Assembly: GCA_043822165.1 (NCBI GenBank)
Contig: JBDRCA010000128.1
Location: forward strand, 1 to 22,299
Origin: SCGC-AAA252-I15 sp043822165
GTDB lineage: Archaea; Altiarchaeota; Altiarchaeia; IMC4; SCGC-AAA252-I15
Direction of reading: 5' to 3'
DNA length: 22,299 bases
Position 1 is the stretch's first letter. Each line of letters opens with the position of its first letter. A model generated the notes under the pieces. That model was not told the origin of the DNA, did not search any database, and was given only the letters and a program-made list of their open reading frames with translations. A program made the position numbers and the translations under genes. Shown here piece by piece: positions 15,514 through 22,299 of this stretch.

Positions 15514-15831
15514 TCACAGGTATTTTCCCGCGTCCTCCCCCTCAAGTGATTCTTCAAGTATCCTATCAAGTATTCCCACAACCCTCTTCTTTTGTTCTTC
15601 ATTCAACTCGATTTTCTGCAGATCCAATACCTTAAGGTCGTTTATCTGGGCTATTATCCCAAAGTATCCTGAAACAGGCTCTCCAAAAATCTTTTTTAAT
15701 TCAGAATCAGCGTTTAATGAATCAATCACTCTGTCAAGAACGTCCAACGCAAGGCCGGTTGGACCATGCGTAATCTTTTTTGCAATCAAGTCAAGGGTGT
15801 CTTCCCGCGTCTGCAGGTCTCGTTTATCCAC
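15514..15831 (-). CDS. Small helical protein of unknown function, 105 residues
   Basis: This short acidic protein appears mostly alpha-helical and has no membrane segment or recognisable motif. Its sequence (ITHGPTGLALDVLDRVIDSL near the start, and EEQKKRVVGILDRILEESL near the end) suggests an antiparallel helical bundle with hydrophobic heptads. It starts with GTG at 15831 and precedes the 757-residue gene by 9 nt, so a functional link or complex between the two products is plausible. A TATA-like run at 15846-15858 on this strand would serve the pair. No homologue comes to mind. Confidence 0.65.
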   Translation of the reverse strand: MDKRDLQTREDTLDLIAKKITHGPTGLALDVLDRVIDSLNADSELKKIFGEPVSGYFGIIAQINDLKVLDLQKIELNEEQKKRVVGILDRILEESLEGEDAGKYL

Positions 15832-15897
15832 GTTAATTTAATGGTAGTTAAAAATAAAGAAGACAATTTTTAAGGGTTCATTACCCATGTCTTGGGG
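15832..15897. promoter_or_regulatory. Divergent promoter between the unknown pair and the MATE gene
   Basis: A TATA-like run at 15846-15858 serves the minus strand and aatttttaag at 15866-15875 serves the plus strand. The latter is 23-32 nt before ATG 15898, which supports that ATG, and a leaderless message, over the upstream TTG at 15892. Confidence 0.4.
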
Positions 15898-16431
15898 ATG
15901 GGCAACGACTTGACTGACGGAAGCGTTTTCACAACTATTCTCGCAGCATCATGGCCGATGATGATAGCCTTCGGATTGCAGAGTACGTTCAACATCGTTG
16001 ACGCCTACTTTGTCGGCAGGATAAGCGCTGATGCGCTGGCAGCAGTCTCCGTGAGTTTCCCCGTAGTCTTCCTGATAATCTCGCTCAGCACCGGAGTAGG
16101 AGTCGGAACAACATCGCTTATCGCACGCTACATAGGCAGAAGGGATTACGCAAGCGCGGGCGAGGTCGCAGAGCACGCGTTCGTTATCTCGATTGCATTA
16201 TCTGTCTTCTTCATGTTCACAGGCCTTATTACTGCTCCGTCGCTTTTTGGGTTAATGGATATTTCAGCGCTTGTGAAAGACCTGTCTCTGGATTACATAA
16301 ACATAATACTCGTAGGTTCTCCAATCATGTTTCTGGCTATGGTCGGCAACAGCATAATCCGGGGGAGAAGGCGAGATGAAAGTCCCAATGTATGCGATGG
16401 CATCTTCAGCAGTTTTGAACATAATACTTGA
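15898..16431 (+). CDS. MATE efflux protein, N-terminal part (gene frameshifted)
   Basis: This is the first part of a multidrug/toxic compound extrusion (MATE) transporter, a 12-span cation-coupled exporter. Family features are LAASWPMMIAFGLQSTFNIVDAYFVGR, ALAAVSVSFPVVFLIISLSTGVGVGTTSLIARYIGR and the GSPIMFLAMVGNSIIRG segment. After the last of these the reading frame runs into a stop at 16431 through about 20 residues of non-family sequence. The cause is one extra G in the G5 run at 16361-16365. Removing it restores IIRGEGEMKVP, the normal family sequence, and joins this part to the downstream one to give a 444-residue protein, a standard MATE length. It could be a sequencing or assembly error, a recent mutation, or a phase-variable tract. 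Start ATG 15898 is chosen from promoter spacing. Confidence 0.85.
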   Translation: MGNDLTDGSVFTTILAASWPMMIAFGLQSTFNIVDAYFVGRISADALAAVSVSFPVVFLIISLSTGVGVGTTSLIARYIGRRDYASAGEVAEHAFVISIALSVFFMFTGLITAPSLFGLMDISALVKDLSLDYINIILVGSPIMFLAMVGNSIIRGRRRDESPNVCDGIFSSFEHNT

Positions 16432-17233
16432 CCCATTGTTCATCTTCACGTTTGGCTGGGGTGTCAAGGGCGCAGCCATAGCAACCGTGCTCGCCCGCGC
16501 AATCGCGTTAGTCATAATCATAGCATACTTCATATCTGATAAAACATGGATTAAGCTTAAGTTGCACTGGTTTTCATTCAAACGTGATTACGTGAAGGGA
16601 ATTTTCGCGGTCGGCGTGCCTTCATCGTTATCCAATCTTTCGATGAGCGTTGGCATGTTTCTTTTGACTGTTATTGTGGCCGGGTTTGGGACTGAGGCGT
16701 TGGCGGCTTATGGGATAGGGTTTCGCCTGGATTCTCTGGCGATACTTCCAGCTTTGGGTGTTTCAGTGGCTGTCGTCTCTTTGATAGGTCAAAACGTCGG
16801 GGCCGGCCGGTACAAGAGGGCCAAGGAGATGACGTTCAAGGCAGGTTTCATGGCAACCGCCATCATGTCTTGTATAGGGTTCGTATTCTTCATGTTTCCG
16901 GAGGTGATAGTATCTCTTTTCAGTGGTGATCCGCTGGTCGTATCCTATGGTGTAAGCTTCCTCAGGATAGTTCCTTTGTCTTACGTCGTAGTGGGGGTTA
17001 CAATGGCAATATCCGGGGCATTCCTGGGCTCCGGCCACGCAGTGCCGTCTCTTGCCATAAACGTTTTAAGGGTCATAGTCATAAACGTGCCGTTAGCATA
17101 CCTCCTATCGCTTAGGCTCGGCGTTGCCGGCGTATGGTGGGGCATCCTCGCATCATCTCTCGCAGCATCAGCAATCGCAGTCGTCTGGTTCAGGAAGGGC
17201 ACTTGGAAGAAACACGTTGCGCGCGGACGCTAA
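16376..17233 (+). CDS. MATE efflux protein, C-terminal part (gene frameshifted)
   Basis: This is the second part of the MATE transporter whose first part starts at 15898. It begins inside the family region (MKVPMYAMASSAVLNIILDPLFIFTFGWGVKGAAIATV, normally in mid-N-lobe), then carries the C-lobe with VGVPSSLSNLSMSVGMFLLT, FRLDSLAILPALGVSVAVVSLIGQNVGAGRYKRA and FLGSGHAVPSLAINVLR. An ATG at 16376 happens to open the frame but no ribosome binding site favours independent initiation, so I regard this as one broken gene and not two. It converges with the HEAT-repeat gene 3 nt beyond its stop. Confidence 0.85.
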   Translation: MKVPMYAMASSAVLNIILDPLFIFTFGWGVKGAAIATVLARAIALVIIIAYFISDKTWIKLKLHWFSFKRDYVKGIFAVGVPSSLSNLSMSVGMFLLTVIVAGFGTEALAAYGIGFRLDSLAILPALGVSVAVVSLIGQNVGAGRYKRAKEMTFKAGFMATAIMSCIGFVFFMFPEVIVSLFSGDPLVVSYGVSFLRIVPLSYVVVGVTMAISGAFLGSGHAVPSLAINVLRVIVINVPLAYLLSLRLGVAGVWWGILASSLAASAIAVVWFRKGTWKKHVARGR

Positions 17234-17236
17234 GAT

Positions 17237-18175
17237 TCAAGCAACGCGACGACCGCGCGTTTCCTGGAAATCCTCAGGGAAAAACCGTTTGAATCCTGCG
17301 AACCCGTCAGGATCCGATTTTACGACCTCTGCGTATTCGCGGGTGTAGTCAACTCCACGAGCCGCGCCAAAAGCTCTCATCGATTCAAGCAAGTCACGAA
17401 ATAGTTCCGGCTTATCCTCCAACAACAAAAGCTCAAACGCCAAACCCACCTCATGACTCCAGGTTTCGCCGAACTCGTGGGCGGCTCTCACATCCCTGAA
17501 TCGTTCCGGCACGCCATCATCTATGATGATTGCACCATCAACATGTTTCGCCAGAAACTGTCTCACGTCACCGGTAAAAACAGGGAGGCCGCGGTAGCTT
17601 CCAGCCCTCCTATAGTCCTCCCGCACCGAAGAGTACATGCCAACACCAAGAGCAGGCGACCCGTCCTCGAACACCTCGGAGATTCTCACACCGCTCTCTC
17701 GCAGAACATCCCCTACATCAGAGTCCTTGCCCGAGGAAACAAGGAAAAACTCTGCGGGCTCCCCGCCAAGCGAGTCCCCAGGATAATGCTCGTTTATGGC
17801 CTCGACCACGTATCTTAGTCCCCGCATCTTTTTAAGGGCTCGAACAGCGCTCCTCCTCACAAACCTGTCCCTGTCGAACAAGGCTTTTGTGAGCGGCTCA
17901 ACGACTTTCACCCCCCCAATTCTCTCAAGCGCTGAAACGGTTTTCTCCCGAACCTGTTGATCTGGATCATTCAAGCCCTTGGACAATACTGGAACGAGAT
18001 TTACATCACCATCCACTCCCATCATAAATGCTGCATCACAGCGGTCTCGGCAATCTCTCCCCGTAAGGAGTCTATCAACCACCTCTTTAACATCCCCCCT
18101 ACCAACGGAATCCAGATACGCATTAACGTCTAGTTCACCCGGGATTCTCTTCTGACGCCTCATAGTCCGCGGCAT
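17237..18175 (-). CDS. HEAT-repeat protein with C-terminal His/Glu cluster
   Basis: The 312-residue soluble protein carries PBS-lyase-type HEAT repeats at about residues 28-130: GVDGDVNLVPVLSKGLNDPD, VREKTVSALERIGG, VVEPLTKALFDRDRFVRRSAVRAL. Such repeats bind proteins. The C-terminal 180 residues are a separate domain I cannot name. It contains GLPVFTGDVRQFLAKHVDGAIIIDD and then AAHEFGETWSHEVGLAFELLLLE, with His233-Glu234, Glu237, His241-Glu242 and Glu248. The spacing of these acid and His residues on a helix resembles metal-dependent hydrolase-like families with HE(F/Y).E...H..A, but it is not a classical HExxH zincin, so catalysis is speculation. ATG 18175 is used; ATG 18163 is an alternative start. 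A TATA-like ttaaata overlaps the end of the adjacent argC gene. Confidence 0.8.
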   Translation of the reverse strand: MPRTMRRQKRIPGELDVNAYLDSVGRGDVKEVVDRLLTGRDCRDRCDAAFMMGVDGDVNLVPVLSKGLNDPDQQVREKTVSALERIGGVKVVEPLTKALFDRDRFVRRSAVRALKKMRGLRYVVEAINEHYPGDSLGGEPAEFFLVSSGKDSDVGDVLRESGVRISEVFEDGSPALGVGMYSSVREDYRRAGSYRGLPVFTGDVRQFLAKHVDGAIIIDDGVPERFRDVRAAHEFGETWSHEVGLAFELLLLEDKPELFRDLLESMRAFGAARGVDYTREYAEVVKSDPDGFAGFKRFFPEDFQETRGRRVA

Positions 18176-18188
18176 AGTATGCTCAAAC

Positions 18189-19151
18189 CTATTTAACCAA
18201 CCCTGCAGCCTCGTCGAAACCCAGCATCAAGTTCATATTCTGCACTGCTTGGCCGCTTGCGCCTTTCACGAGGTTGTCTATTGTCGAGGTTATGACGAGC
18301 CGGCGCCCGTCGGATGCGAAGCCGCCTATCTGGCAAGTATTCGTGTTTCGCACGGACAAAAGGTCAGGAGCATCAGCCAGTTTCACGAACGGCTCTTTCT
18401 TGTATTTCTTCTCGTAAACCTTCTTCACTTCGTCCGCGTCAGCATCCGTTACCGCGTGAACGGTGGTGAAGATGCCCTGACTCAATGGCGCTAAATGCGG
18501 AGTAAAAGAAACTTTAACGCCCAACTCCTGCTCGATTTCCGGGGTGTGTTGGTGGCCGACAATCTTGTATGCCCGCATGTTCTCGTCTGACACGAATCTT
18601 CGGAGTTCCTCCTCCTTCTCCCTGCCAGCGCCGGAAACCCCGCTTTTAGCATCCACTATCACGTGTTCGACGTCGAAGTTTTCGAAAAGAGGCTTGCACG
18701 CAAGGATCGCCCCAGTCGGATAGCATCCAGGGTTTGCTATGATGCGGGCTTTTTTTATCTTCTCCCTGTAATACTCTGGGAGCCCGTAGACCGCCTTGCT
18801 GGCAATGCCCGGGCATGAGTGTTTAACGCCGTAAAACTTCTCGTATACTCCAGCATCCTTCAGGCGGAAGTCGGCGCTCAAGTCGACGACCTTGGCGGAG
18901 ATATTCGGCACGATACCCATGGCCTTCCTGTGGGGTACGCAGCAAAACGCGATGTCGCAGGAATTAACGTCCTTAAAGTCCAGTCTACTGAACACTAATC
19001 CATGGTTCAGGTCCGGGTGAAGTTCCGAGACCGGCTTTCCCTCAAATCTCGTGGACGAAACTTGTATTCCGTCAATTTCCGGGTGCTTTGAAAGAATCCT
19101 CAAAACCTCTCTCCCAGTGTATCCTGAGCCCCCGACCACGTAAGCCTTCAT
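18189..19151 (-). CDS. argC: N-acetyl-gamma-glutamyl-phosphate reductase (ArgC/LysY family)
   Basis: ArgC reduces N-acetyl-glutamyl-phosphate to the semialdehyde with NADPH in arginine synthesis; in many archaea its homologue works on LysW-bound intermediates in lysine and arginine synthesis. The 320-residue product has the Rossmann start GGSGYTGREVLRIL (residues 7-20), the catalytic cysteine in ANPGCYPTGAIL (Cys143), VDAKSGVSGAGR and the active-site His in VGHQHTPEI (His202), plus TPHLAPLSQGIFTTV. All are intact. Which acyl carrier it uses cannot be told; no lysW or other arginine genes are in the window. Its ATG overlaps the stop of the upstream membrane gene in ATGA, so it is translationally coupled to it. 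Confidence 0.95.
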   Translation of the reverse strand: MKAYVVGGSGYTGREVLRILSKHPEIDGIQVSSTRFEGKPVSELHPDLNHGLVFSRLDFKDVNSCDIAFCCVPHRKAMGIVPNISAKVVDLSADFRLKDAGVYEKFYGVKHSCPGIASKAVYGLPEYYREKIKKARIIANPGCYPTGAILACKPLFENFDVEHVIVDAKSGVSGAGREKEEELRRFVSDENMRAYKIVGHQHTPEIEQELGVKVSFTPHLAPLSQGIFTTVHAVTDADADEVKKVYEKKYKKEPFVKLADAPDLLSVRNTNTCQIGGFASDGRRLVITSTIDNLVKGASGQAVQNMNLMLGFDEAAGLVK

Positions 19152-20209
19152 TTATCAACCTCCACAAAAATTTTTCCGGCGGATTCATCATCCTGTTTTC
19201 CGCTGTCTTCCTCATCTTTTCTACCGGCACCCTCCAACAAACCCAGTTCAGGGATGATTCTTTCTATGAAGAGCAGGCTGTAGTACCTGTGGAACACGTG
19301 GATGGGAAGCGTCATGATTGTGGTTATGTATGCGAATACTACCATTAACGCGAGGATTGCAAGCTTTAATGCTATCATAATAGGCGGTGAATCAATGGCG
19401 GCTCCCGCAGCCGACGGGGAGAAAATAAGCGACCCAACGGTTCCGGCACTCAAATCTATCACAAAGAAGCTTATGGAAAGGATAATTATCATAATCACCG
19501 TGATGACGAGAAACACTATCCCTGTCAGTATCCCCAACACTAACCTTGCCGCAACGTACATGATAAACTGCCCCTTGTTCGCCTTTATCACCTGCGCGAG
19601 CTCGTGCCATGAGTCACGCAGCCCTTTTTCCCCGGCCACCATGAGCGGCACAACGAAGTCTTTCGTGAATGAGCCGACGATGGTCAATGCGATTAACAGG
19701 GCTAGGTATGCTGTTGCAGCCACTATGCCGTAGGCTACAAGCCCGATTAATTTCGCCCCACCCGATATGCCTTGGTAGATGCCGATTCCTGGGAGGATTA
19801 CGATTATGGTTGCGAGCACTGTGACGGCTCCAAGGAATATGTTGAACAGGAATAGTTTCAGGCCTCGTTTCATGTTGTCTTGGAACCAGTCGAAGACTTC
19901 AACTTTCTTTTGTAATACGGATTCTAGGAATACGAAGACCGCGATGTTTCCGAGGTATGCGAAAAAAAGTATTATGGTCAGGAACAAGGCCGCTAACACA
20001 ATGAGCAATGGCAGGTTTGCCATTAACTCTACGGGAGAGTCGAATTCATAGAGCTTTGAGTTTGATCCCGCGTTTATTCCCCCGTTTACGAGGAACACGA
20101 CTAATGCGAGTTTGAGCCAAAAAGACGCTTTAAACGATGAAAACAAAAGACTCTTAGTTTTTTCCAGGCTATCCCCGATAACGTTGAATGCAATCCACTT
20201 GTCACTCAT
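19148..20209 (-). CDS. DUF7544-like polytopic membrane protein
   Basis: This 353-residue protein has about six hydrophobic segments. It starts MSDKWIAFNVIGDSLEKTKSLLF, then FWLKLALVVFLVNGG, and carries DFVVPLMVAGEKGLRDSWHELAQVIKANKGQF in a loop before its last spans; this order fits the archaeal DUF7544 family of unknown function. A hydrophilic acidic tail of about 35 residues (KDEEDSGKQDDESAGK) closes it. The start at 20209 is preferred over a longer reading from 20269 because it overlaps the kinase stop as ATGA, and it overlaps argC in the same way at its end. It thus sits in the middle of a coupled kinase, membrane protein, argC operon, but what a membrane protein does there is unclear. 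Confidence 0.8.
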   Translation of the reverse strand: MSDKWIAFNVIGDSLEKTKSLLFSSFKASFWLKLALVVFLVNGGINAGSNSKLYEFDSPVELMANLPLLIVLAALFLTIILFFAYLGNIAVFVFLESVLQKKVEVFDWFQDNMKRGLKLFLFNIFLGAVTVLATIIVILPGIGIYQGISGGAKLIGLVAYGIVAATAYLALLIALTIVGSFTKDFVVPLMVAGEKGLRDSWHELAQVIKANKGQFIMYVAARLVLGILTGIVFLVITVIMIIILSISFFVIDLSAGTVGSLIFSPSAAGAAIDSPPIMIALKLAILALMVVFAYITTIMTLPIHVFHRYYSLLFIERIIPELGLLEGAGRKDEEDSGKQDDESAGKIFVEVDK

Positions 20210-21114
20210 CACACAATACCCCTGTATCTCTCCAGCGCCTTCTCCCAGGACGGAAGATTGGTCTGACAACCCCAGGCCTCGACTATGAATGAGGCGGCGG
20301 CATTACCAAGCCTTACCGAGTCGTAGACGTCGTGGCCCTTAACCTGTCCCGCGATGAATCCGGCGTTAAACGCGTCTCCCGCACCGGAGGCGTCAACCAC
20401 ACCCGTCTTAAAGCACCCGATGTCGACCTCAGTGTTCCTGCCGAAAACCGAACAACCCTTAGAGCCTTTCGTCACAATCGTCGTCTTCGGCCCGTGCACG
20501 GACCCTATTCTGAAACCAAGCGACTGCAGGTGCTCCAACTCGTGTTGGTTGACTATGAGCACTGTCGTCTTGGACAAGACGTCCTTGAATGCCTGGGGTA
20601 TGCTCGTGAACGCGTAGACCCCGTAGCCCGGATTGTAGACTACGAATTTTCCCCTGCAGGATTTCACGACCTTTTTTTGAAGATTAAGATACGTTCTCCC
20701 GAGATACACGACGTTAGTGCGCTTAATAAGCTCTTTCTCGAAGGTCTTGCCCGGCTCCAGTTCGTCGAGTTTCTCGGTGACTCCCTTGTAGAAAAAGCTC
20801 ACCTGGTCCCCGTTGTTTTTGAAAAACATGGACTTTGTGGTGTCGCCGAACACTCCCTTAAGGTGCAGTTCAATGCCCATGTTTGACAGATACTTCATGT
20901 AGTCCTCGGCGTCGGTACCGATGACTGACACAAGCCCCACCGACAAACCAAGCGCCTTGGCGACCACTGCAGTGTTTGCCCCCATGCCGCCGTAGAACCT
21001 GCGGCTCTTCGTAATCTCGGAGGCCATGTTCTTTTTCGGGAAGGCTTCTACCTCGTAAAAGTAGTCTATTGCAGTATCCCCAAACACCAAGACATCAAGT
21101 TTGTCGCTTACCAT
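20209..21114 (-). CDS. PfkB-family carbohydrate (ribokinase-like) kinase
   Basis: A 301-residue ribokinase-fold kinase that phosphorylates a sugar or nucleoside hydroxyl with ATP. The N-terminal signature is GGMGANTAVVAKALGLSVGLVSVIGTDAEDYMKYL, with the substrate-binding Gly-Gly and Asn. The C-terminal signature is DASGAGDAFNAGFIAGQ, whose Asp in AGDAF is the catalytic base, preceded by the nucleotide-binding TIVTKGSKGC. Both motifs are complete. Substrate cannot be told from the sequence. It is the first gene of a three-gene unit and overlaps the next gene by ATGA. A TATA-like stretch around 21132-21142, about 25 nt upstream, suggests leaderless transcription from a shared divergent promoter with pyrH. 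Confidence 0.9.
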   Translation of the reverse strand: MVSDKLDVLVFGDTAIDYFYEVEAFPKKNMASEITKSRRFYGGMGANTAVVAKALGLSVGLVSVIGTDAEDYMKYLSNMGIELHLKGVFGDTTKSMFFKNNGDQVSFFYKGVTEKLDELEPGKTFEKELIKRTNVVYLGRTYLNLQKKVVKSCRGKFVVYNPGYGVYAFTSIPQAFKDVLSKTTVLIVNQHELEHLQSLGFRIGSVHGPKTTIVTKGSKGCSVFGRNTEVDIGCFKTGVVDASGAGDAFNAGFIAGQVKGHDVYDSVRLGNAAASFIVEAWGCQTNLPSWEKALERYRGIV

Positions 21115-21162
21115 GAAAACCCCATACTGTGTATTTAATTTACACGAGGCTAATAAAATACG
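21115..21162. promoter_or_regulatory. Short divergent promoter between the sugar kinase and pyrH
   Basis: The 48-nt gap holds a single AT-rich core, gtatttaatttac at 21131-21143, which is nearly symmetric and reads as a TATA-like box in both directions. It lies about 24-32 nt before pyrH ATG 21163 and about 18-28 nt before the kinase ATG 21114. Neither gene has a ribosome binding site, so both transcripts look leaderless. Confidence 0.5.
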
Positions 21163-21843
21163 ATGAAGATAGTGTTCTCAATAGGCGGCAGCGTGCTCGT
21201 GCCGGACGAGATAGATGACGCATTCCTGGCTAAAATCACGGGCTTCCTGCGCACTCTCTCCGAAAAACACACACTCTACGTGGTCGCAGGCGGCGGAAAA
21301 ATAGCCAGGAAATACCAGCAGACAGCGCGAGCATCCGGCGCAGACGACGAGCTCCTGGACTGGCTTGGCATATACACGACCCGCTTGAACGCTCTGCTTC
21401 TTGCCTCAGCAGTGGGTAAGCGGGCAAACCGCAGGATTCCTCAGACCATCGAGGAGGCGCTTTCGCTTTCTCGGACTCATCCAATACTCGTTATGGGCGG
21501 GACGGATCCAAAACACTCGACCGACGCGGTGGCGGCTGAGTTGGCTTATTCTGCGGGCGCTGAGCTTTTCATAAACGCATCCAACATAGACGGCGTATAC
21601 GACAAGGACCCTAAAAAGAATTCGGACGCCAAACTGATTGAGCGCATGAGCGCAAAAGAGCTGCTTGCTCTAGTCGAGAAGATACCGCAGTCTCCCGGCG
21701 ATTACGCGCTAATCGACAGGATGGCTGTTGAGTCAGTAATGCGCTCTAAAGTCAAGACGATTGTTTTAAACGGTCGAGACCTTGATAACATTCGAAAAGC
21801 GGTTTTGGGTGAGGAATTCAAGGGAACTACTATTCTTGGTTGA
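21163..21843 (+). CDS. pyrH: Uridylate kinase, archaeal type
   Basis: UMP kinase phosphorylates UMP to UDP with ATP, a step of pyrimidine nucleotide synthesis. The 226-residue protein has the amino-acid-kinase fold: SIGGSVLVP (about 6-14), VVAGGGKIARKYQ (about 39-51), GGTDPKHSTDAVAAELA, FINASNIDGVYDKDPKKNSDAK and GDYALIDRMAVE. Length and the DPKK(N)xDAK motif match archaeal PyrH. It stands alone on this strand with a leaderless-looking promoter; the next gene, ilvE, is convergent only 2 nt away. Confidence 0.95.
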   Translation: MKIVFSIGGSVLVPDEIDDAFLAKITGFLRTLSEKHTLYVVAGGGKIARKYQQTARASGADDELLDWLGIYTTRLNALLLASAVGKRANRRIPQTIEEALSLSRTHPILVMGGTDPKHSTDAVAAELAYSAGAELFINASNIDGVYDKDPKKNSDAKLIERMSAKELLALVEKIPQSPGDYALIDRMAVESVMRSKVKTIVLNGRDLDNIRKAVLGEEFKGTTILG

Positions 21844-21845
21844 CT

Positions 21846-22299
21846 CTAAACGTAGTCTAACCAGTCCTTGTATTTTTTGTCTTCTCCTTTGACGGCTGCG
21901 AAGAATTTTTCCTGGATTCTCTTGGTGATTGGCCCGGGCTTTCCTATCTGTATTCCGTCGACTTCGCGTATTGGAGTCACTTCTGCTGCGGTTCCTGTGA
22001 AAAAGGCTTCATCAGCTGTCAGCAACATGCCCCTGTCCAAGTCTGTTATGCAGACGGGTATATCCATGTCTGCCGCGATTTTTATGATGCTGTCTCTTGT
22101 AATCCCTGGCAGGATGCTTGCGTGTGATGGGGGCGTGTAAAGGAAGCCTTCCTTCACGAAGAAGATGTTTTCCCCGGGCCCCTCGCTTATCATCCCGCGG
22201 GAGTCGAGCATCAAGGCTTCGTCGTAGCCTGCTTTCAATGCTTCTACTTTGGCGAGGATGCTGTTTATGTATTGTCCGCACGCTTTTGCTGCAGGAGGC
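21846..22299 (-). CDS. ilvE: Branched-chain amino acid aminotransferase, C-terminal part (runs off window)
   Basis: IlvE interconverts Leu, Ile and Val with their 2-oxo acids using PLP. The gene continues beyond 22299, so no start is visible. Reading frame begins PPAAKACGQYINSILAK; the Lys at codon 22284-22286 is the PLP Schiff-base lysine, since the family has K(A)xGNYxxS at this point. Then come EALMLDSRGMISEGPGEN, the PPSHASILPGITRDSI stretch and TADEAFFTGTAAEVTPIREVDG, which bind the cofactor phosphate, and the C-terminal DWLDYV. All expected C-terminal motifs are present and the normal end is reached at 21846. Confidence 0.95.
   Translation of the reverse strand, partial: PPAAKACGQYINSILAKVEALKAGYDEALMLDSRGMISEGPGENIFFVKEGFLYTPPSHASILPGITRDSIIKIAADMDIPVCITDLDRGMLLTADEAFFTGTAAEVTPIREVDGIQIGKPGPITKRIQEKFFAAVKGEDKKYKDWLDYV

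Noticed and set aside
17453..17818. Open frame of 121 residues on the plus strand
   Set aside because: It lies wholly opposite the HEAT-repeat gene, whose repeats are clear; no promoter or ribosome binding site supports it.
20332..20886. Open frame of 184 residues on the plus strand
   Set aside because: It is antisense to the PfkB kinase, whose DASGAGDAF and GGMGAN motifs are intact, so it is a shadow.
1..22299. tRNA, rRNA, CRISPR arrays, insertion sequences
   Set aside because: No T-loop-like GTTCGAATC with matching stems, no short regularly spaced repeats and no transposase motif were found; the gaps are too short to hide them.

Overview
The window reads as a chromosomal segment of an archaeon. 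The clearest markers are an NreA-type DNA repair protein with a PCNA-binding tail, an archaeal-type UMP kinase, an archaeal-type phenylalanyl-tRNA synthetase beta N-terminus, archaeal SpoIIM-like and DUF7544-like membrane proteins, GGTGAT ribosome binding sites, and TATA-like AT boxes about 25-30 nt before start codons (leaderless-looking genes). Coding is dense with tail-to-tail overlaps. I cannot place it in a phylum; a DPANN or deep euryarchaeal lineage is possible. I see no tRNA, rRNA, CRISPR array or insertion sequence, and no gene-free stretch exceeds about 115 nt.

Layout. (1) 54-1430: a small membrane protein converging on a TctA-like (DUF112) permease. (2) 1494-4783: anaerobic ribonucleotide reductase NrdD, which ends just before its glycyl-radical domain, followed 5 nt later by nreA. 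(3) 4776-7661, minus strand: SpoIIM-like protein, then TrkH and a TrkA-N-only NAD-binding subunit (potassium uptake). (4) 7713-8504: pheT truncated to the B1 and B3/B4 region. (5) 8494-9479, minus: two small integral membrane proteins in one operon. (6) 9593-13234: a 1213-residue ATPase with three tandem AAA+ modules behind an unrecognised N-terminal region. (7) 13231-15831, minus: an unrecognised two-gene unit (105 and 757 residues), the larger carrying a duplicated C-terminal domain. (8) 15898-17233: a MATE efflux gene broken by one extra G in a G5 run. (9) 17237-18175, minus: a HEAT-repeat protein with a C-terminal His/Glu cluster. (10) 18189-21114, minus: PfkB-type sugar kinase, DUF7544-like membrane protein and argC, translationally coupled by ATGA overlaps. 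(11) 21163-21843: pyrH. (12) 21846-22299, minus: the C-terminal part of ilvE, running off the window.

Two themes stand out. First, housekeeping proteins (NrdD, PheT, perhaps TrkA) stop cleanly at domain boundaries with no remnant of the missing domain downstream; split genes, paralogues or decay are all possible. Second, the triple-AAA ATPase has no counterpart I recognise: its modules 2 and 3 are in exact 870-nt register with three perfect 25-26 nt matches, suggesting recent duplication or conversion. Base composition also alternates between G/T-rich and A/C-rich blocks that switch inside genes regardless of coding strand.
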